The translations under genes were made by a program, and so were the position numbers. A DNA stretch of 41,549 nt from Candidatus Aenigmatarchaeota archaeon (GTDB taxonomy: Archaea; Aenigmatarchaeota; Aenigmatarchaeia; QMZP01; JAFGSV01): NCBI GenBank assembly GCA_021163005.1, contig JAGGXP010000024.1:1-41549 (forward strand), written 5' to 3'. Under the pieces are notes generated by a model that saw nothing but the letters and a program-made list of their open reading frames with translations, made no database searches and was not told where the DNA came from. Positions 17,436 to 26,885 of the stretch are shown here, in pieces (the first letter of the stretch is position 1; every line of letters starts with the position of its first letter).

Positions 17436-17688
17436 AAAATCACCTCACTTTATAATTTAATCATATGAGCCAATGCTCGTAAGAGTAATAACCGAAACTG
17501 CTTTATAAGCTTTTCCCCAAAACACGCGCAACATCTTTAAAAACGTCAAACAATTAAATACAATACAAAGTAATGCACGGGAACACCCAAAAGCCGTCTG
17601 CATGCACATAATGGCTAAAGCAGAATCGGACAGAAACACACACCGACGACATGCACGGGATACACAAAGTCGTCTTTAAGCACTAAAC

Positions 17689-17746
17689 GGGCCCGTAGCT
17701 CAGAACCCTTTTGCCCAAGTAAACGGACAAAAGCGTTCGCGGAAAG
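17689..17746 (+). pseudogene. Truncated tRNA-like copy (5' 15 nt identical to the downstream tRNA)
   Basis: GGGCCCGTAGCTCAG at 17689-17703, identical to 17951-17965, then AACCCTTTT...ACAAAAGCGTTCGCGGAAAG resembling the T-loop insertion of the downstream tRNA; no D-arm 3' strand or anticodon arm recognised. Confidence 0.5.
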
Positions 17747-17950
17747 TACGCTGACGCAACCAAGACCTTTGACCGGGTTTTGGATGGCAACCTTTTGGAG
17801 AAGGCGGAAGCACCAGGAACAAATTCCCTTGCGTCCACTCACGTGGAAGCCTCTAAAAGGCTGCAAGCGTTCACGGAAAAGATGAGTACGGGCTTCATTG
17901 CGTTTGCCGTCTGCATGCACAGAAGGCTAAAGCAGTCCATATACAATAAC

Positions 17951-18099
17951 GGGCCCGTAGCTCAGCTTGGCTAGAGCGCCAGTCTTATAAGGCAGCCATG
18001 GGTTTGCCATGGGCGTAAAAGCTGAAGGTCGAGGGTTCAAACCCTTTTCCGCTTCGCGCAAAAGCGTTTACGGAAAAAGTGAATATCCCTCCGGGCCCA
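17951..18099 (+). tRNA. tRNA-Ile (anticodon UAU) candidate, with an anticodon-loop intron and an insertion/intron in the T loop
   Basis: Acceptor GGGCCCG (17951-17957) pairs with CGGGCCC (18092-18098), discriminator A; D-arm GCTC...GAGC; anticodon loop CTTATAA; variable AGGTC; T arm GAGGG-TTCAAA...CCCTC interrupted by a hairpin-forming insert of about 43 nt. Confidence 0.7.
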
Positions 18100-18130
18100 T
18101 TCATTTTAATTCTCAGGCCAAACATAAGCT

Positions 18131-19390
18131 ATGAAAATATTCGCTGACCTGCACATACACGGTCCCTATTCAAGAGCGACCAGCAAAAACACCACTATAG
18201 AAACCCTTGAAAAGCACGCCCGCATCAAGGGGATTAACCTTCTTGGAACAGGCGATTTCACACACCCGAAATGGCTTTCCCAACTGAAGAACAGCCTTGA
18301 AGAAGACGGCAGCGGCATACTGAAAACAGATACAGGATTCCGCTTCATGCTGACTACAGAAGTGTCGAACATATACAGCCAGGGCGGCAGGCTGAGGAAG
18401 GTGCATAATGTCATACATGCGCCTGATTTCGAGACAGCCGACCAGATAAACGAGTTCCTTGGCAGGCGCGGGAAGCTGGACTCAGACGGAAGACCTGTAT
18501 TCGGCGGCATGTCATGCGCAGAGCTTGTGGAGGGACTGGTGTCCATAACACCAAGAATTGCAGTAGTTCCCGCGCACATATGGACACCGTGGTTCGGCAT
18601 ACTGGGCTCAAAATCAGGCTTCGACAGCATTGAGGAATGTTTTCAGGACCAGACCAGGCACATATTCGCGCTGGAGACTGGCCTTTCAAGCGACCCTCCC
18701 ATGAACTGGCGCCTCTCCTCGCTGGACAAATACGCGCTTGTCTCTAATTCAGACGCCCATTCATACTGGCCATGGCGCATAGGCAGGGAGGCGAATGTGT
18801 TCGAGCTGGACAGAATCACATACGACGCCATCATGGAGACAATAAAAAAGAAAGACTCAAAGCACTTCCTTTATACAATAGAAGTGGACCCATCTTACGG
18901 CAAATACCATCTTGACGGCCACAGGGAATGCGGGGTGCGCCTGACGCCGGCGGAATCGCGCAGACACAATAACATATGCCCGGTATGCAGGAAGCCCCTT
19001 ACAATCGGTGTCCTTAACAGGGTGGAAGAACTGGCGGACAGACCCGACGGGTTCAGGCCGGAAGATGCTGTTCCCTTCAAAAGCCTGCTCCCGCTCACGG
19101 AGATACTCTCAACTGTTACAGGCATAAAGCAGTTGCAGTCCAAGAAAATATGGTCTGTTTACAACAGGCTGGTCTCGCATTTCGGCAGCGAGCTGAATGT
19201 GCTGCTTGATGCGCCCGAAAATGAAATAGAGGACATTTCAGGCAAAGAGACAGCCAAGACCGTCCTCTCAATAAGGAACGGGATGATTGATGTGGAGCCG
19301 GGATACGACGGCGTGTACGGCAGGCTTTCTGAGGGAAATGTAAAGATGAAGAAAACGCCGCAAAAGCGGATTGAAAACTTCATTTATTGA
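18131..19390 (+). CDS. PHP-domain protein of the endonuclease Q (EndoQ)/COG1379 type
   Basis: FADLHIHGPYSRATS, GTGDFTHPKW, TTEVSNIY, VVPAHIWTPWFGILGSKSGF, SNSDAHSYWPWRIGREAN; Cys residues C-x20-C...CPVCRKPL. Confidence 0.85.
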   Translation: MKIFADLHIHGPYSRATSKNTTIETLEKHARIKGINLLGTGDFTHPKWLSQLKNSLEEDGSGILKTDTGFRFMLTTEVSNIYSQGGRLRKVHNVIHAPDFETADQINEFLGRRGKLDSDGRPVFGGMSCAELVEGLVSITPRIAVVPAHIWTPWFGILGSKSGFDSIEECFQDQTRHIFALETGLSSDPPMNWRLSSLDKYALVSNSDAHSYWPWRIGREANVFELDRITYDAIMETIKKKDSKHFLYTIEVDPSYGKYHLDGHRECGVRLTPAESRRHNNICPVCRKPLTIGVLNRVEELADRPDGFRPEDAVPFKSLLPLTEILSTVTGIKQLQSKKIWSVYNRLVSHFGSELNVLLDAPENEIEDISGKETAKTVLSIRNGMIDVEPGYDGVYGRLSEGNVKMKKTPQKRIENFIY

Positions 19391-20289
19391 GGCCACAGCG
19401 ACTTCCTTTTCCCTATGACCTCTATCTGTGTGCTGGCGGTTGTAGTGTAGTCATAGGTCGCTGATGCCACTATCCTTGCCTGTGTGAGGGTTTCGACATT
19501 GTTCGCGCTCATTTCACAGGTAATGGACTGCGACCTGCCCCTCCACAGATAAAGTGGCCTATTGAGGTCGCATTCACCGCTCTGGAGCAGGTTAAGCCCA
19601 CTGCCGGCCTCCACATTCAGCTCTACTGTGCTGCCTTCAACAATTCCTCCGCCGACATTGGTGACCGTTATGGTTACAGGGAAGGATATGCTGTTGGTGC
19701 CTGTCATGAGCCTTACAGGACCCTTGACCTTTATGTCTATATCCACAGGCGAAGCAGACTTGCTGACGAGCTCAGACGGCAGGGCACTGCCGGAATTCTG
19801 TATGTCAAGAAGCTCCTTTGTCGGAACGAGCGTTACTGACTTGGATGTCAGGCTCCTTGCACCCTTTACTGTGACCACTGCACGCGGCTCATATGGAATA
19901 TGAAGGCCTTCAGAACCCTCGTTTTCTATGTCAGGTGCTGTGCATTTCCATGTAAATGTGGCCTCCTCACCTTCTGTACCGACTTCGCTGTCAGGTGCTA
20001 TGAGATTGCTGAAATCACGCACCTGGTTTGTGCTGCATTGGCCTCTCCATTCACTGAGGTCTATCTTCACAGTGCCTGTCGCAGCAAATGAGCCCGTGTT
20101 CTTTATCTTCAGCATGAATGTGGTCTCTTCGCCTGAATATATGCTGCTGAGCTCAGGCTCGAATGAGATTATCCTTACACCGTTTCCTGCAGGGGCTGAA
20201 TTGTTTGGGAATATATCAGTTCCTGTGCACCCTGAAACAAGCACTATAAGCACCAGTGTCAAAAGAAGAGAGATTGTTCCCCGCTGCAT
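19384..20289 (-). CDS. Secreted lipoprotein with CARDB-like beta-sandwich modules, paralogue 1
   Basis: Lipobox LVSGC; TTFMLKIKNTGSFAATGTVKIDL; C-terminal TYDYTTTASTQIEVIGKRK. Confidence 0.75.
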   Translation of the reverse strand: MQRGTISLLLTLVLIVLVSGCTGTDIFPNNSAPAGNGVRIISFEPELSSIYSGEETTFMLKIKNTGSFAATGTVKIDLSEWRGQCSTNQVRDFSNLIAPDSEVGTEGEEATFTWKCTAPDIENEGSEGLHIPYEPRAVVTVKGARSLTSKSVTLVPTKELLDIQNSGSALPSELVSKSASPVDIDIKVKGPVRLMTGTNSISFPVTITVTNVGGGIVEGSTVELNVEAGSGLNLLQSGECDLNRPLYLWRGRSQSITCEMSANNVETLTQARIVASATYDYTTTASTQIEVIGKRKSLWPQ

Positions 20290-20344
20290 ATTATCTATTT
20301 AGCCGTAATGCTTATTAACGTTTAACAATCAATGGCACCGGGAA

Positions 20345-21310
20345 TCAGAAACCCCATTCCCGGGTACCTGTAACAGTAATTGGTATGGTTGCGTCCTGGT
20401 AATAGATGTATTTCAGGACAACCTTAAGCTCCCTGCTTTCCCTGTATTCAGGCGGGTTTACAACCTTAAGCTCGCATGTCACCTTTGTCTGCTTGCCGTC
20501 CCACATGTTTATAGCCATCGGCGAAACGGGACGCGTTAGACCTGCCGGAAGTATGTTCGTGTCGAAAGCCATCCATTCGGTCTGCGATGCCCTCGGGCAG
20601 TCACCCCTGAATACCGTTCCTGGGGGATTGATTACCTCTATGCCTATCGGGTAGTTCTCTCCGGCTATCAGGCCGCCGCCTGTGTTGGTTATTGTTATCT
20701 CGACAGGGAAGTAAGACTGTTCCCAGTCGTCCTTTGTCCTCACAAATTCACCGGTCTGCACGTTGACTGACAGCGGACCCGCGCTTACTATGGCAGGTTC
20801 CGACGGAAGCGACTCGCCGTTCTGGACAGCCCTTCTGAGTTCCTCTGATGTCAGGAAGGTTATCGGCTTTATCACACGTGTTTCATAAGAGTAGAAGACC
20901 CTGACCATTGGATTGTATGTCCTCTGTTCTCCCCTCTGGAGTTCAGGTGCCCTGAGCCTCCAGTCAAGCGTTCCTATCTGCCCCTCTGTCCCGGCATCCT
21001 CGTCAGCAGGAAGAAGCTCACCTATCATCTGGTCGGTGTTGAACACGTTCCAGTCCTGCGGGTATATGTTTATGAGCTGCGCAGCAGCTGTGGCAATTGC
21101 ATCCCCGGTATTCTGCACTTCGAGGTGAAGGGCGAATTCGTCATCTGACTGCACGTTCTTCAGGCTGGAATCGAATGTCCTGATGACAACACCGTTGCCT
21201 GAGACGCCTGAATCGCCCCCGAGACTGAGGTTTGTGCATCCTGATGCCAGTAGAACAACCATTGGCAGAATTAGCAGGATTGCTAAATTTTTTGTATTTA
21301 CGGCATCCAT
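20345..21310 (-). CDS. Secreted lipoprotein with CARDB-like beta-sandwich modules, paralogue 2
   Basis: Lipobox LASGC; FALHLEVQNTGDAIATAAAQLINI; C-terminal KYIYYQDATIPITVTGTREW. Confidence 0.75.
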   Translation of the reverse strand: MDAVNTKNLAILLILPMVVLLASGCTNLSLGGDSGVSGNGVVIRTFDSSLKNVQSDDEFALHLEVQNTGDAIATAAAQLINIYPQDWNVFNTDQMIGELLPADEDAGTEGQIGTLDWRLRAPELQRGEQRTYNPMVRVFYSYETRVIKPITFLTSEELRRAVQNGESLPSEPAIVSAGPLSVNVQTGEFVRTKDDWEQSYFPVEITITNTGGGLIAGENYPIGIEVINPPGTVFRGDCPRASQTEWMAFDTNILPAGLTRPVSPMAINMWDGKQTKVTCELKVVNPPEYRESRELKVVLKYIYYQDATIPITVTGTREWGF

Positions 21311-21374
21311 TGTAATCCTTTATTAGTTGGGCAGACAACTTTATAAATATTCTTGCTCGTGGTTTTTTCAGCAT

Positions 21375-22457
21375 TCATCCAGTAATCTTTGGATTGACAG
21401 TGAGAAGCACGTTCTTTGTTATGGCGTAATCGTACTTGACATCAACCCTCATGTGGCGTGTAGTGGTCCTTTCTACCTGCCCCTTGAGCTTAGAAAGATC
21501 TATCTTGCAGTAGTACGGCGACGTCTCCTTGCCGACGAAGCGTATTAATCTTTCATCCCAGTCGCTCTTGCCGGCAGACGAGCCGCTGCCATCTTCAGCG
21601 AATACGCATGTTGTGTTTTCATCCTGAGTCGGCTCCACAGGAACGAGATCGCTGTCAGCGCCTATACCGCTCACTACAATGTCCCTTCCAAGAATGCCTG
21701 TGACTTCCCTGTTGTTGACACGCGCAACTGTCGCAAGCTGGCCCGAGCCCATATTCTTCAGCTGTAACTTGAGCACGGTCCGTGCATTTGGAACACCTGT
21801 ATTTGTATATTTGCTGCCGGGCATTATGTCAAAGACCGGTACCGGCTGCTTGTCCTCAACTGTCAGGTAGGGCTTTATCGGTCCCTGCCCAAGAGCTATG
21901 TACGATTCAACAGGCTTGTAGGTCCTCTCTATCATCTCCCTCTGCATCTCTTCGAGGCTTATGAGTGATATGGTTGTGAGCGAAGTTGTTTCGTAAGGGT
22001 ATCTCACGAGAACCTTCAGCCCGTCAGACGGGCACACAGTCCTTACCTTTACGGCTTCAGCCCTGTTCTGGCAGACTGACCATATCACAGGCACTATTTC
22101 ACCCGGAAGCATCTCACCTATGCTGCAGCTGGTCTCGCCCTGCCGCTCCGTTCCTGGCTGGTTCCCGCAGGTAAGAACCTTCGGCTCAAAGAGCCCCTTG
22201 CAGTAATCATAAAGGTCCACAGTTACCGGGCCGACCTTCTTGTCGCCCTTGTTTTCTATGTAGGCTAATATCTTGGCTGTTCCGCCTGCGTCTATCTCGT
22301 TCGGCACTGCCTCGAGGCTCTTTATTATGACGATATCATGCTCATACTGCACAACATTGGGCCCTCCGAGTCCGGGTATGTCAATGTTGAGTATGGGGAC
22401 TGTGCAGCCGGAACTCAATGCAACGAGAACAAGCACAACGGGGAGAAACTTCTTCAT
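21375..22457 (-). CDS. Secreted lipoprotein with CARDB-like beta-sandwich modules, paralogue 3
   Basis: Lipobox LSSGC; AKILAYIENKGDKKVGPVTVDLYDYC; C-terminal KYDYAITKNVLLTVNP. Confidence 0.75.
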   Translation of the reverse strand: MKKFLPVVLVLVALSSGCTVPILNIDIPGLGGPNVVQYEHDIVIIKSLEAVPNEIDAGGTAKILAYIENKGDKKVGPVTVDLYDYCKGLFEPKVLTCGNQPGTERQGETSCSIGEMLPGEIVPVIWSVCQNRAEAVKVRTVCPSDGLKVLVRYPYETTSLTTISLISLEEMQREMIERTYKPVESYIALGQGPIKPYLTVEDKQPVPVFDIMPGSKYTNTGVPNARTVLKLQLKNMGSGQLATVARVNNREVTGILGRDIVVSGIGADSDLVPVEPTQDENTTCVFAEDGSGSSAGKSDWDERLIRFVGKETSPYYCKIDLSKLKGQVERTTTRHMRVDVKYDYAITKNVLLTVNPKITG

Positions 22458-22508
22458 AGTTAATAATGTCCTTGCAACAAATATAAATTTGCCATCGCTG
22501 TATTTGAT

Positions 22509-23477
22509 ATGGATTTTGTCTATGATTATTTTCTGGTTCCGCTGATGCGCAACGGATGGTTCAACCCAGTCAACAGCATTGTATACGGTCTCATACTGAT
22601 AGCCGGCATCTGGGCTGTTTTTAACCTCCTGAAGAGAACAAAGGTACCGGTTGATTACGGTCTGTATATATCGTTCATTCCCTTCATAGCGTTTGCCGGG
22701 GTGACGCGCGTGCTGAGGGATTACATATACTTCGGCATTTCAGGGACCAGTGAATTCTTCTCAACCTTCGGCGTTTACATGTCAACAATGCAGAAAGCAG
22801 GCTATGACTACGTGTATGCCTCAACTGGCAACAACTTCCTGGCATCAGTGGATTCTTTTGTAATCGCCTGGTTCCCGACACCCGGCTCCTACTTCATAAC
22901 AGCGGGGCTGGCGCTCGTGTCGTTTTTCATAGCTCTGCTGGTCAGAAGGCAGACAGGATTCAGGTGCTGGAAAACCATGTTCCTCGTGGGTATGTTACTT
23001 TTCACCATAAACGCTTCGCTGCTGCCTGTTAATACAATGACGCCGGCCATTTACATAGGCGCTGTTACAGCTGGCTGGACTGTGTTATTTTTCGGCCTGC
23101 CGAAACTCATACCAAAAACCAGGCAATTCCCGGAAAGGGCGGGCAAGCTCATAACAGGGTTCCTGACGCCCATAAACTCCGCAGTGCTTTCCGCGCACCT
23201 CTTCGATGCCACGGCAACGTTCTTCGCCATTTCAATGTTCACGACAATCGGCGGCTACGGATACATGGAGCAGCATTTCCTTTCGAGGTGGATGATGCCC
23301 TACATGGGACCGGGCGTGATGTTCCTGCTGAAATTCATAGTGGTGGTGCCGGTCCTTTACTACATAGACAGGTATACGGATGACAAAGAGCTTTCCCGCT
23401 TTCTGAAGCTCGTCGTTTTCGTGCTGGGCGCCGCGCCTGCCGCAAGGAACTTCATACGGTTAATGGTTGGTGTTTAA
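22509..23477 (+). CDS. DUF63 family archaeal membrane protein
   Basis: GWFNPVNSIVYGLIL, RVLRDYIYFGIS, PGSYFITAG, SAHLFDATATFFAI, KFIVVVPVLYYIDRY; multi-TM. Confidence 0.85.
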   Translation: MDFVYDYFLVPLMRNGWFNPVNSIVYGLILIAGIWAVFNLLKRTKVPVDYGLYISFIPFIAFAGVTRVLRDYIYFGISGTSEFFSTFGVYMSTMQKAGYDYVYASTGNNFLASVDSFVIAWFPTPGSYFITAGLALVSFFIALLVRRQTGFRCWKTMFLVGMLLFTINASLLPVNTMTPAIYIGAVTAGWTVLFFGLPKLIPKTRQFPERAGKLITGFLTPINSAVLSAHLFDATATFFAISMFTTIGGYGYMEQHFLSRWMMPYMGPGVMFLLKFIVVVPVLYYIDRYTDDKELSRFLKLVVFVLGAAPAARNFIRLMVGV

Positions 23478-26400
23478 GAGCTCTGGTCGCTGTCTTCGAG
23501 TGCCGGAACATTGGTGCACACGTCATCGAATGCGAACAGCGTGTCTTTGCTGTCCCATTTCCTGAACCTGAAGTCCGCGTGTGCCCTCACATAGAAAGTC
23601 TTTGAGGGAACATACCTGCCTGTGTCATCCCTTAGTGTATCAAGAGAGGTCGCCGTGCAGTAGATTGCTCTGCCTTTATTCTCCTCGAGCTGCTCCCCTG
23701 TCCATACGAGTACCTTGTTTTGCTGGACATCTCCATGGCCGAGTGCCGGCGGAACACCCTTGGGCACCGGGGTGCATGTAAGCCTGTCTGCTATTTCCTT
23801 TGGCAGTTCCAGTGTCATGCTGCCTTCTTTGGGCTGCCCGTTCTCATCCTGCCATACCCACAATATATCAGAATTGGGACCTTCTTCTGATGTTGCATTC
23901 AGCCCGACATAGAAAGGCCTGCCCCCGCCTGCCACTATGGGCTGTTCGAAAGAGCCTATGGACAATTTTACCGGCGACGTGCTTATATGCGAGGGAACCT
24001 TCGTAGTCATGAAGGTGTTCTTGGCTGTCCGTTCCTTCCATTCCTGCTCACTTATAAGCTCCACAGGCATCCATGAATCCACGCTGTAGTCGTATTCCAC
24101 AGTGGCGTTGATGCTGATGTATTCGTTTCTGAGTGTGAGCCTTGACAGCTTTGATTGTAAATCGTTTATAGACCTGCAGTCATAGGCATTTATGCTGAAG
24201 AAGAGCGGGACAGCAGAGCTTGGTGCCATGCTCCTAAACTCTTCCACGAAGCCGGGATCATTGGAATCCACAAAGCCGGAATAGTACTGCGGCCTAAGCG
24301 GAAGCACAGGAGCGAGTTCATCAGGCAGCTCCAACGACACGATGACATTTTCAGCATTCACCGGCCCGACATTTTTCACAGTGAGTGTGGCCATAGCATC
24401 TGTGCCTGGATATATCGCAGGTATGACCACGTTTTCCAGCTCAACGCCGTATGCGCCAGTAAGTCCGGTGGGGTTCTCTTCATACGTCCCCTCCATTATG
24501 TTCTTCGCGTATCCGACGGGATTCGTGAGCAGCATGAAGGTGTTGCTGAATGTCCCCCCGAGAGCTGAGAATCCCTGCGTTATCGGCTCCATGAAGCTTG
24601 ACATAGTATTATGAACCGTCGGCCACCATGCACCGAAGAACCCCTGCCCGACTATCTGTTCGCCTGGTCCTGCGCTGAAGAATATGAATACCAGAAGGAG
24701 CATTATGACACCCGTGTGGGGCCGCGTGCTGGCAGGCGACACTAGCCCGCCTATGAGCGCCACGACCCAGAACGGGAAGAATATATTTCCGGCAATTGTG
24801 CCAAGGTCTATGTTAAGCCCTGAGCCGCCCATCACGGCGACAAGGCCCCATATCATCAGGCCAACGAAGATTATCTTGTCTATGTTTTCATAGGTAGCAG
24901 TCGCCCCGCTCAGTCCTCTTCCTATGGCCATGGCAAGGTTCTTTTTTTCTGTCGGCAGAGGGAACACGAAAAAGAACGCAAGGCAGAGCGACGCAAGTTC
25001 CCACGACTGGAAAATGCCTCGGAAAACAACGAATGCGAGTATGACGGCGACGACCGGCCTCAGCATGCCTTCCATGAACTTCTGGGGCTCCTGCGGGCTG
25101 TACTCTCCCGGAAGACTGAAATATGCCGCAAAGAAGAATATGAGCAGCATCAGGCCCCTGAAAGGAAGCTGAGTGCTGAAGAACCCCCATCCCATGAAAA
25201 TGAGAATACCGAGCTTAAGGATACTTTTCGTAAATGCTAATGCTGACGAGTATTTGTTCTGTTGATTGGCAAAAAGGCTTCCGCCTCCTAACAATTCAAA
25301 ATCAGAGTGCATTTCAATAGGTTTCGGCTCCGGTATGACATTTCTTACTGCCCAAAGAGTTGCAGCGACAAGAAACTGCCAGCCGAACGCAAAGCCGGCG
25401 ACAAGACCAATGAGCACTAGGACTGCATTGAATCCTATCTTGGAACTGTATTCCGAAATTCTCGTTACATAGCCTATTGATTTGCCGTGCAATGTATTGT
25501 AGGATTTTTCTGTGTATGCATCCTCTGAATGTTTTTCGGCAACTTTCTTCTTTATTGACTCAAAATTTTTGGCGTCAACCCCCATGCGTTCTGCGTCTTC
25601 CTTGCTGAATCCGTAACTGCTTTCAACAGTCTGCGCGGCATTCTGATATTTCTGCATATATTCCTTTCTTTTCAGTGGATTTGTACTGTCAAGTTTTCGA
25701 TCAATGAGACCGAGCGCCTGATAGTTTATATCGGTTGTACCAAACGAAAGAATGTTTTTCTTCATGCGTTCTATTTCCTGCTTGACCCCATTTTTTTCGT
25801 ATTTGTTCTTTGCAGCTGACAGTCTGTCGTTCTCCAGCTGTCCCAGTCTTTCAAGAAGCCTTTTTTTCCTGAGTTCAACCCATTGATTGTAATCAGCTTC
25901 ATTGAGATCTATGTACCATGGCTGTAGTGCATTATGCCCCCTGCAGTTAGGATTTGTGCACTCTATTCTGTGCACCTTGATGCCGTTTATATCAAAATGC
26001 TTAACCTCTAACGGGCTTTTACAGACAGGACACGATTCTGTAACCATATCCACGGAAGTGTGTGGAAGAATGGGAACAAGATGACCACGTGCGTCTATGA
26101 TAAAGGCGTTGCCGCAGCTGCTGCAGTGGTATGTATCTGTGTTGGGTACCTTTTCCAGAGGGAAGTTGCCTTTGTACAGTTTTGAGCATATGGGACACAC
26201 AAAGTCTTTGGGTTTGGGTGTGCTCCCTTTTATTGGCTTTTTTTCAGGGTCAGGGGCCTGCTTTTCTGTCTTCTTTCGGAAAACACTTAATCTGTCCCTC
26301 CATCCTTTTCTCAGATTTCCAAGGGATTTTGTGTAAATGTTACCTTTCAGCGCCAGATGACTACCCGCAAGCGCCTCACCAAAGGAAAAACCGGAAGAGC

Positions 26401-26830
26401 CGAGAGATTCTTTTACATTTTCAAATCTGTCATCCTTCATTTTCTCAAAAAAACCAGGATTTTCCAGCATCATCTTCACAAGGGCGTATGTTTTCCGCTG
26501 CTTTTCACGTGCTTCCTTGTCACCCTGCTTTGCCTTTTTGCTCAGTTCATTCCATTCGTCCCTTGGAATTATGGCATCCCTTGCCGCCTGAACGGCCTTT
26601 ATGTCTCTGTGAACTGCCTCACTCCCGCCATCCTCATTATAATGAACCTTTCCCCCGCCAACTGCGTATTTTGGATATGTGTTTCTTGCCAGCTCTGCCC
26701 ATCGCGTCAAGTCTTCCAGTGTTGCCGGCCGCTGAATCACATTAAAATTGATGATACAATCCGGGTTGTTGCATTTATACAACCCCCCTGTTTCTTCAAG
26801 AGGTTTTCCGCAGTAAGGACAATTAACCAA
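23474..26830 (-). CDS. 1118-aa membrane protein: three N-terminal zinc ribbons, TM core, C-terminal CARDB-like ectodomain
   Basis: CPYCGKPL...CNNPDC; CPICSKLY...CSSCG; CPVCKSPL...CTNPNC; many hydrophobic helices; ATLTVKNVGPVNAENVIVSLELP ectodomain resembling the adjacent lipoproteins. Confidence 0.8.
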   Translation of the reverse strand: MVNCPYCGKPLEETGGLYKCNNPDCIINFNVIQRPATLEDLTRWAELARNTYPKYAVGGGKVHYNEDGGSEAVHRDIKAVQAARDAIIPRDEWNELSKKAKQGDKEAREKQRKTYALVKMMLENPGFFEKMKDDRFENVKESLGSSGFSFGEALAGSHLALKGNIYTKSLGNLRKGWRDRLSVFRKKTEKQAPDPEKKPIKGSTPKPKDFVCPICSKLYKGNFPLEKVPNTDTYHCSSCGNAFIIDARGHLVPILPHTSVDMVTESCPVCKSPLEVKHFDINGIKVHRIECTNPNCRGHNALQPWYIDLNEADYNQWVELRKKRLLERLGQLENDRLSAAKNKYEKNGVKQEIERMKKNILSFGTTDINYQALGLIDRKLDSTNPLKRKEYMQKYQNAAQTVESSYGFSKEDAERMGVDAKNFESIKKKVAEKHSEDAYTEKSYNTLHGKSIGYVTRISEYSSKIGFNAVLVLIGLVAGFAFGWQFLVAATLWAVRNVIPEPKPIEMHSDFELLGGGSLFANQQNKYSSALAFTKSILKLGILIFMGWGFFSTQLPFRGLMLLIFFFAAYFSLPGEYSPQEPQKFMEGMLRPVVAVILAFVVFRGIFQSWELASLCLAFFFVFPLPTEKKNLAMAIGRGLSGATATYENIDKIIFVGLMIWGLVAVMGGSGLNIDLGTIAGNIFFPFWVVALIGGLVSPASTRPHTGVIMLLLVFIFFSAGPGEQIVGQGFFGAWWPTVHNTMSSFMEPITQGFSALGGTFSNTFMLLTNPVGYAKNIMEGTYEENPTGLTGAYGVELENVVIPAIYPGTDAMATLTVKNVGPVNAENVIVSLELPDELAPVLPLRPQYYSGFVDSNDPGFVEEFRSMAPSSAVPLFFSINAYDCRSINDLQSKLSRLTLRNEYISINATVEYDYSVDSWMPVELISEQEWKERTAKNTFMTTKVPSHISTSPVKLSIGSFEQPIVAGGGRPFYVGLNATSEEGPNSDILWVWQDENGQPKEGSMTLELPKEIADRLTCTPVPKGVPPALGHGDVQQNKVLVWTGEQLEENKGRAIYCTATSLDTLRDDTGRYVPSKTFYVRAHADFRFRKWDSKDTLFAFDDVCTNVPALEDSDQSS

Positions 26831-26885
26831 AACACCACACCCAATAATAGATTAGGCAGCAAGGTATATATTTTTAAGAACCACG

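Noticed and set aside
17615-17920. 101-aa minus-strand ORF in the tRNA-proximal region
   Set aside because: Overlaps tRNA-derived repeats; better explained as noncoding.
17689-17950. A second complete tRNA with very large introns, or RNase P/SRP RNA
   Set aside because: No D-arm 3' strand, anticodon arm or T arm could be assembled after the GGGCCCGTAGCTCAG start, and the conserved cores of RNase P or SRP RNA were not recognised.
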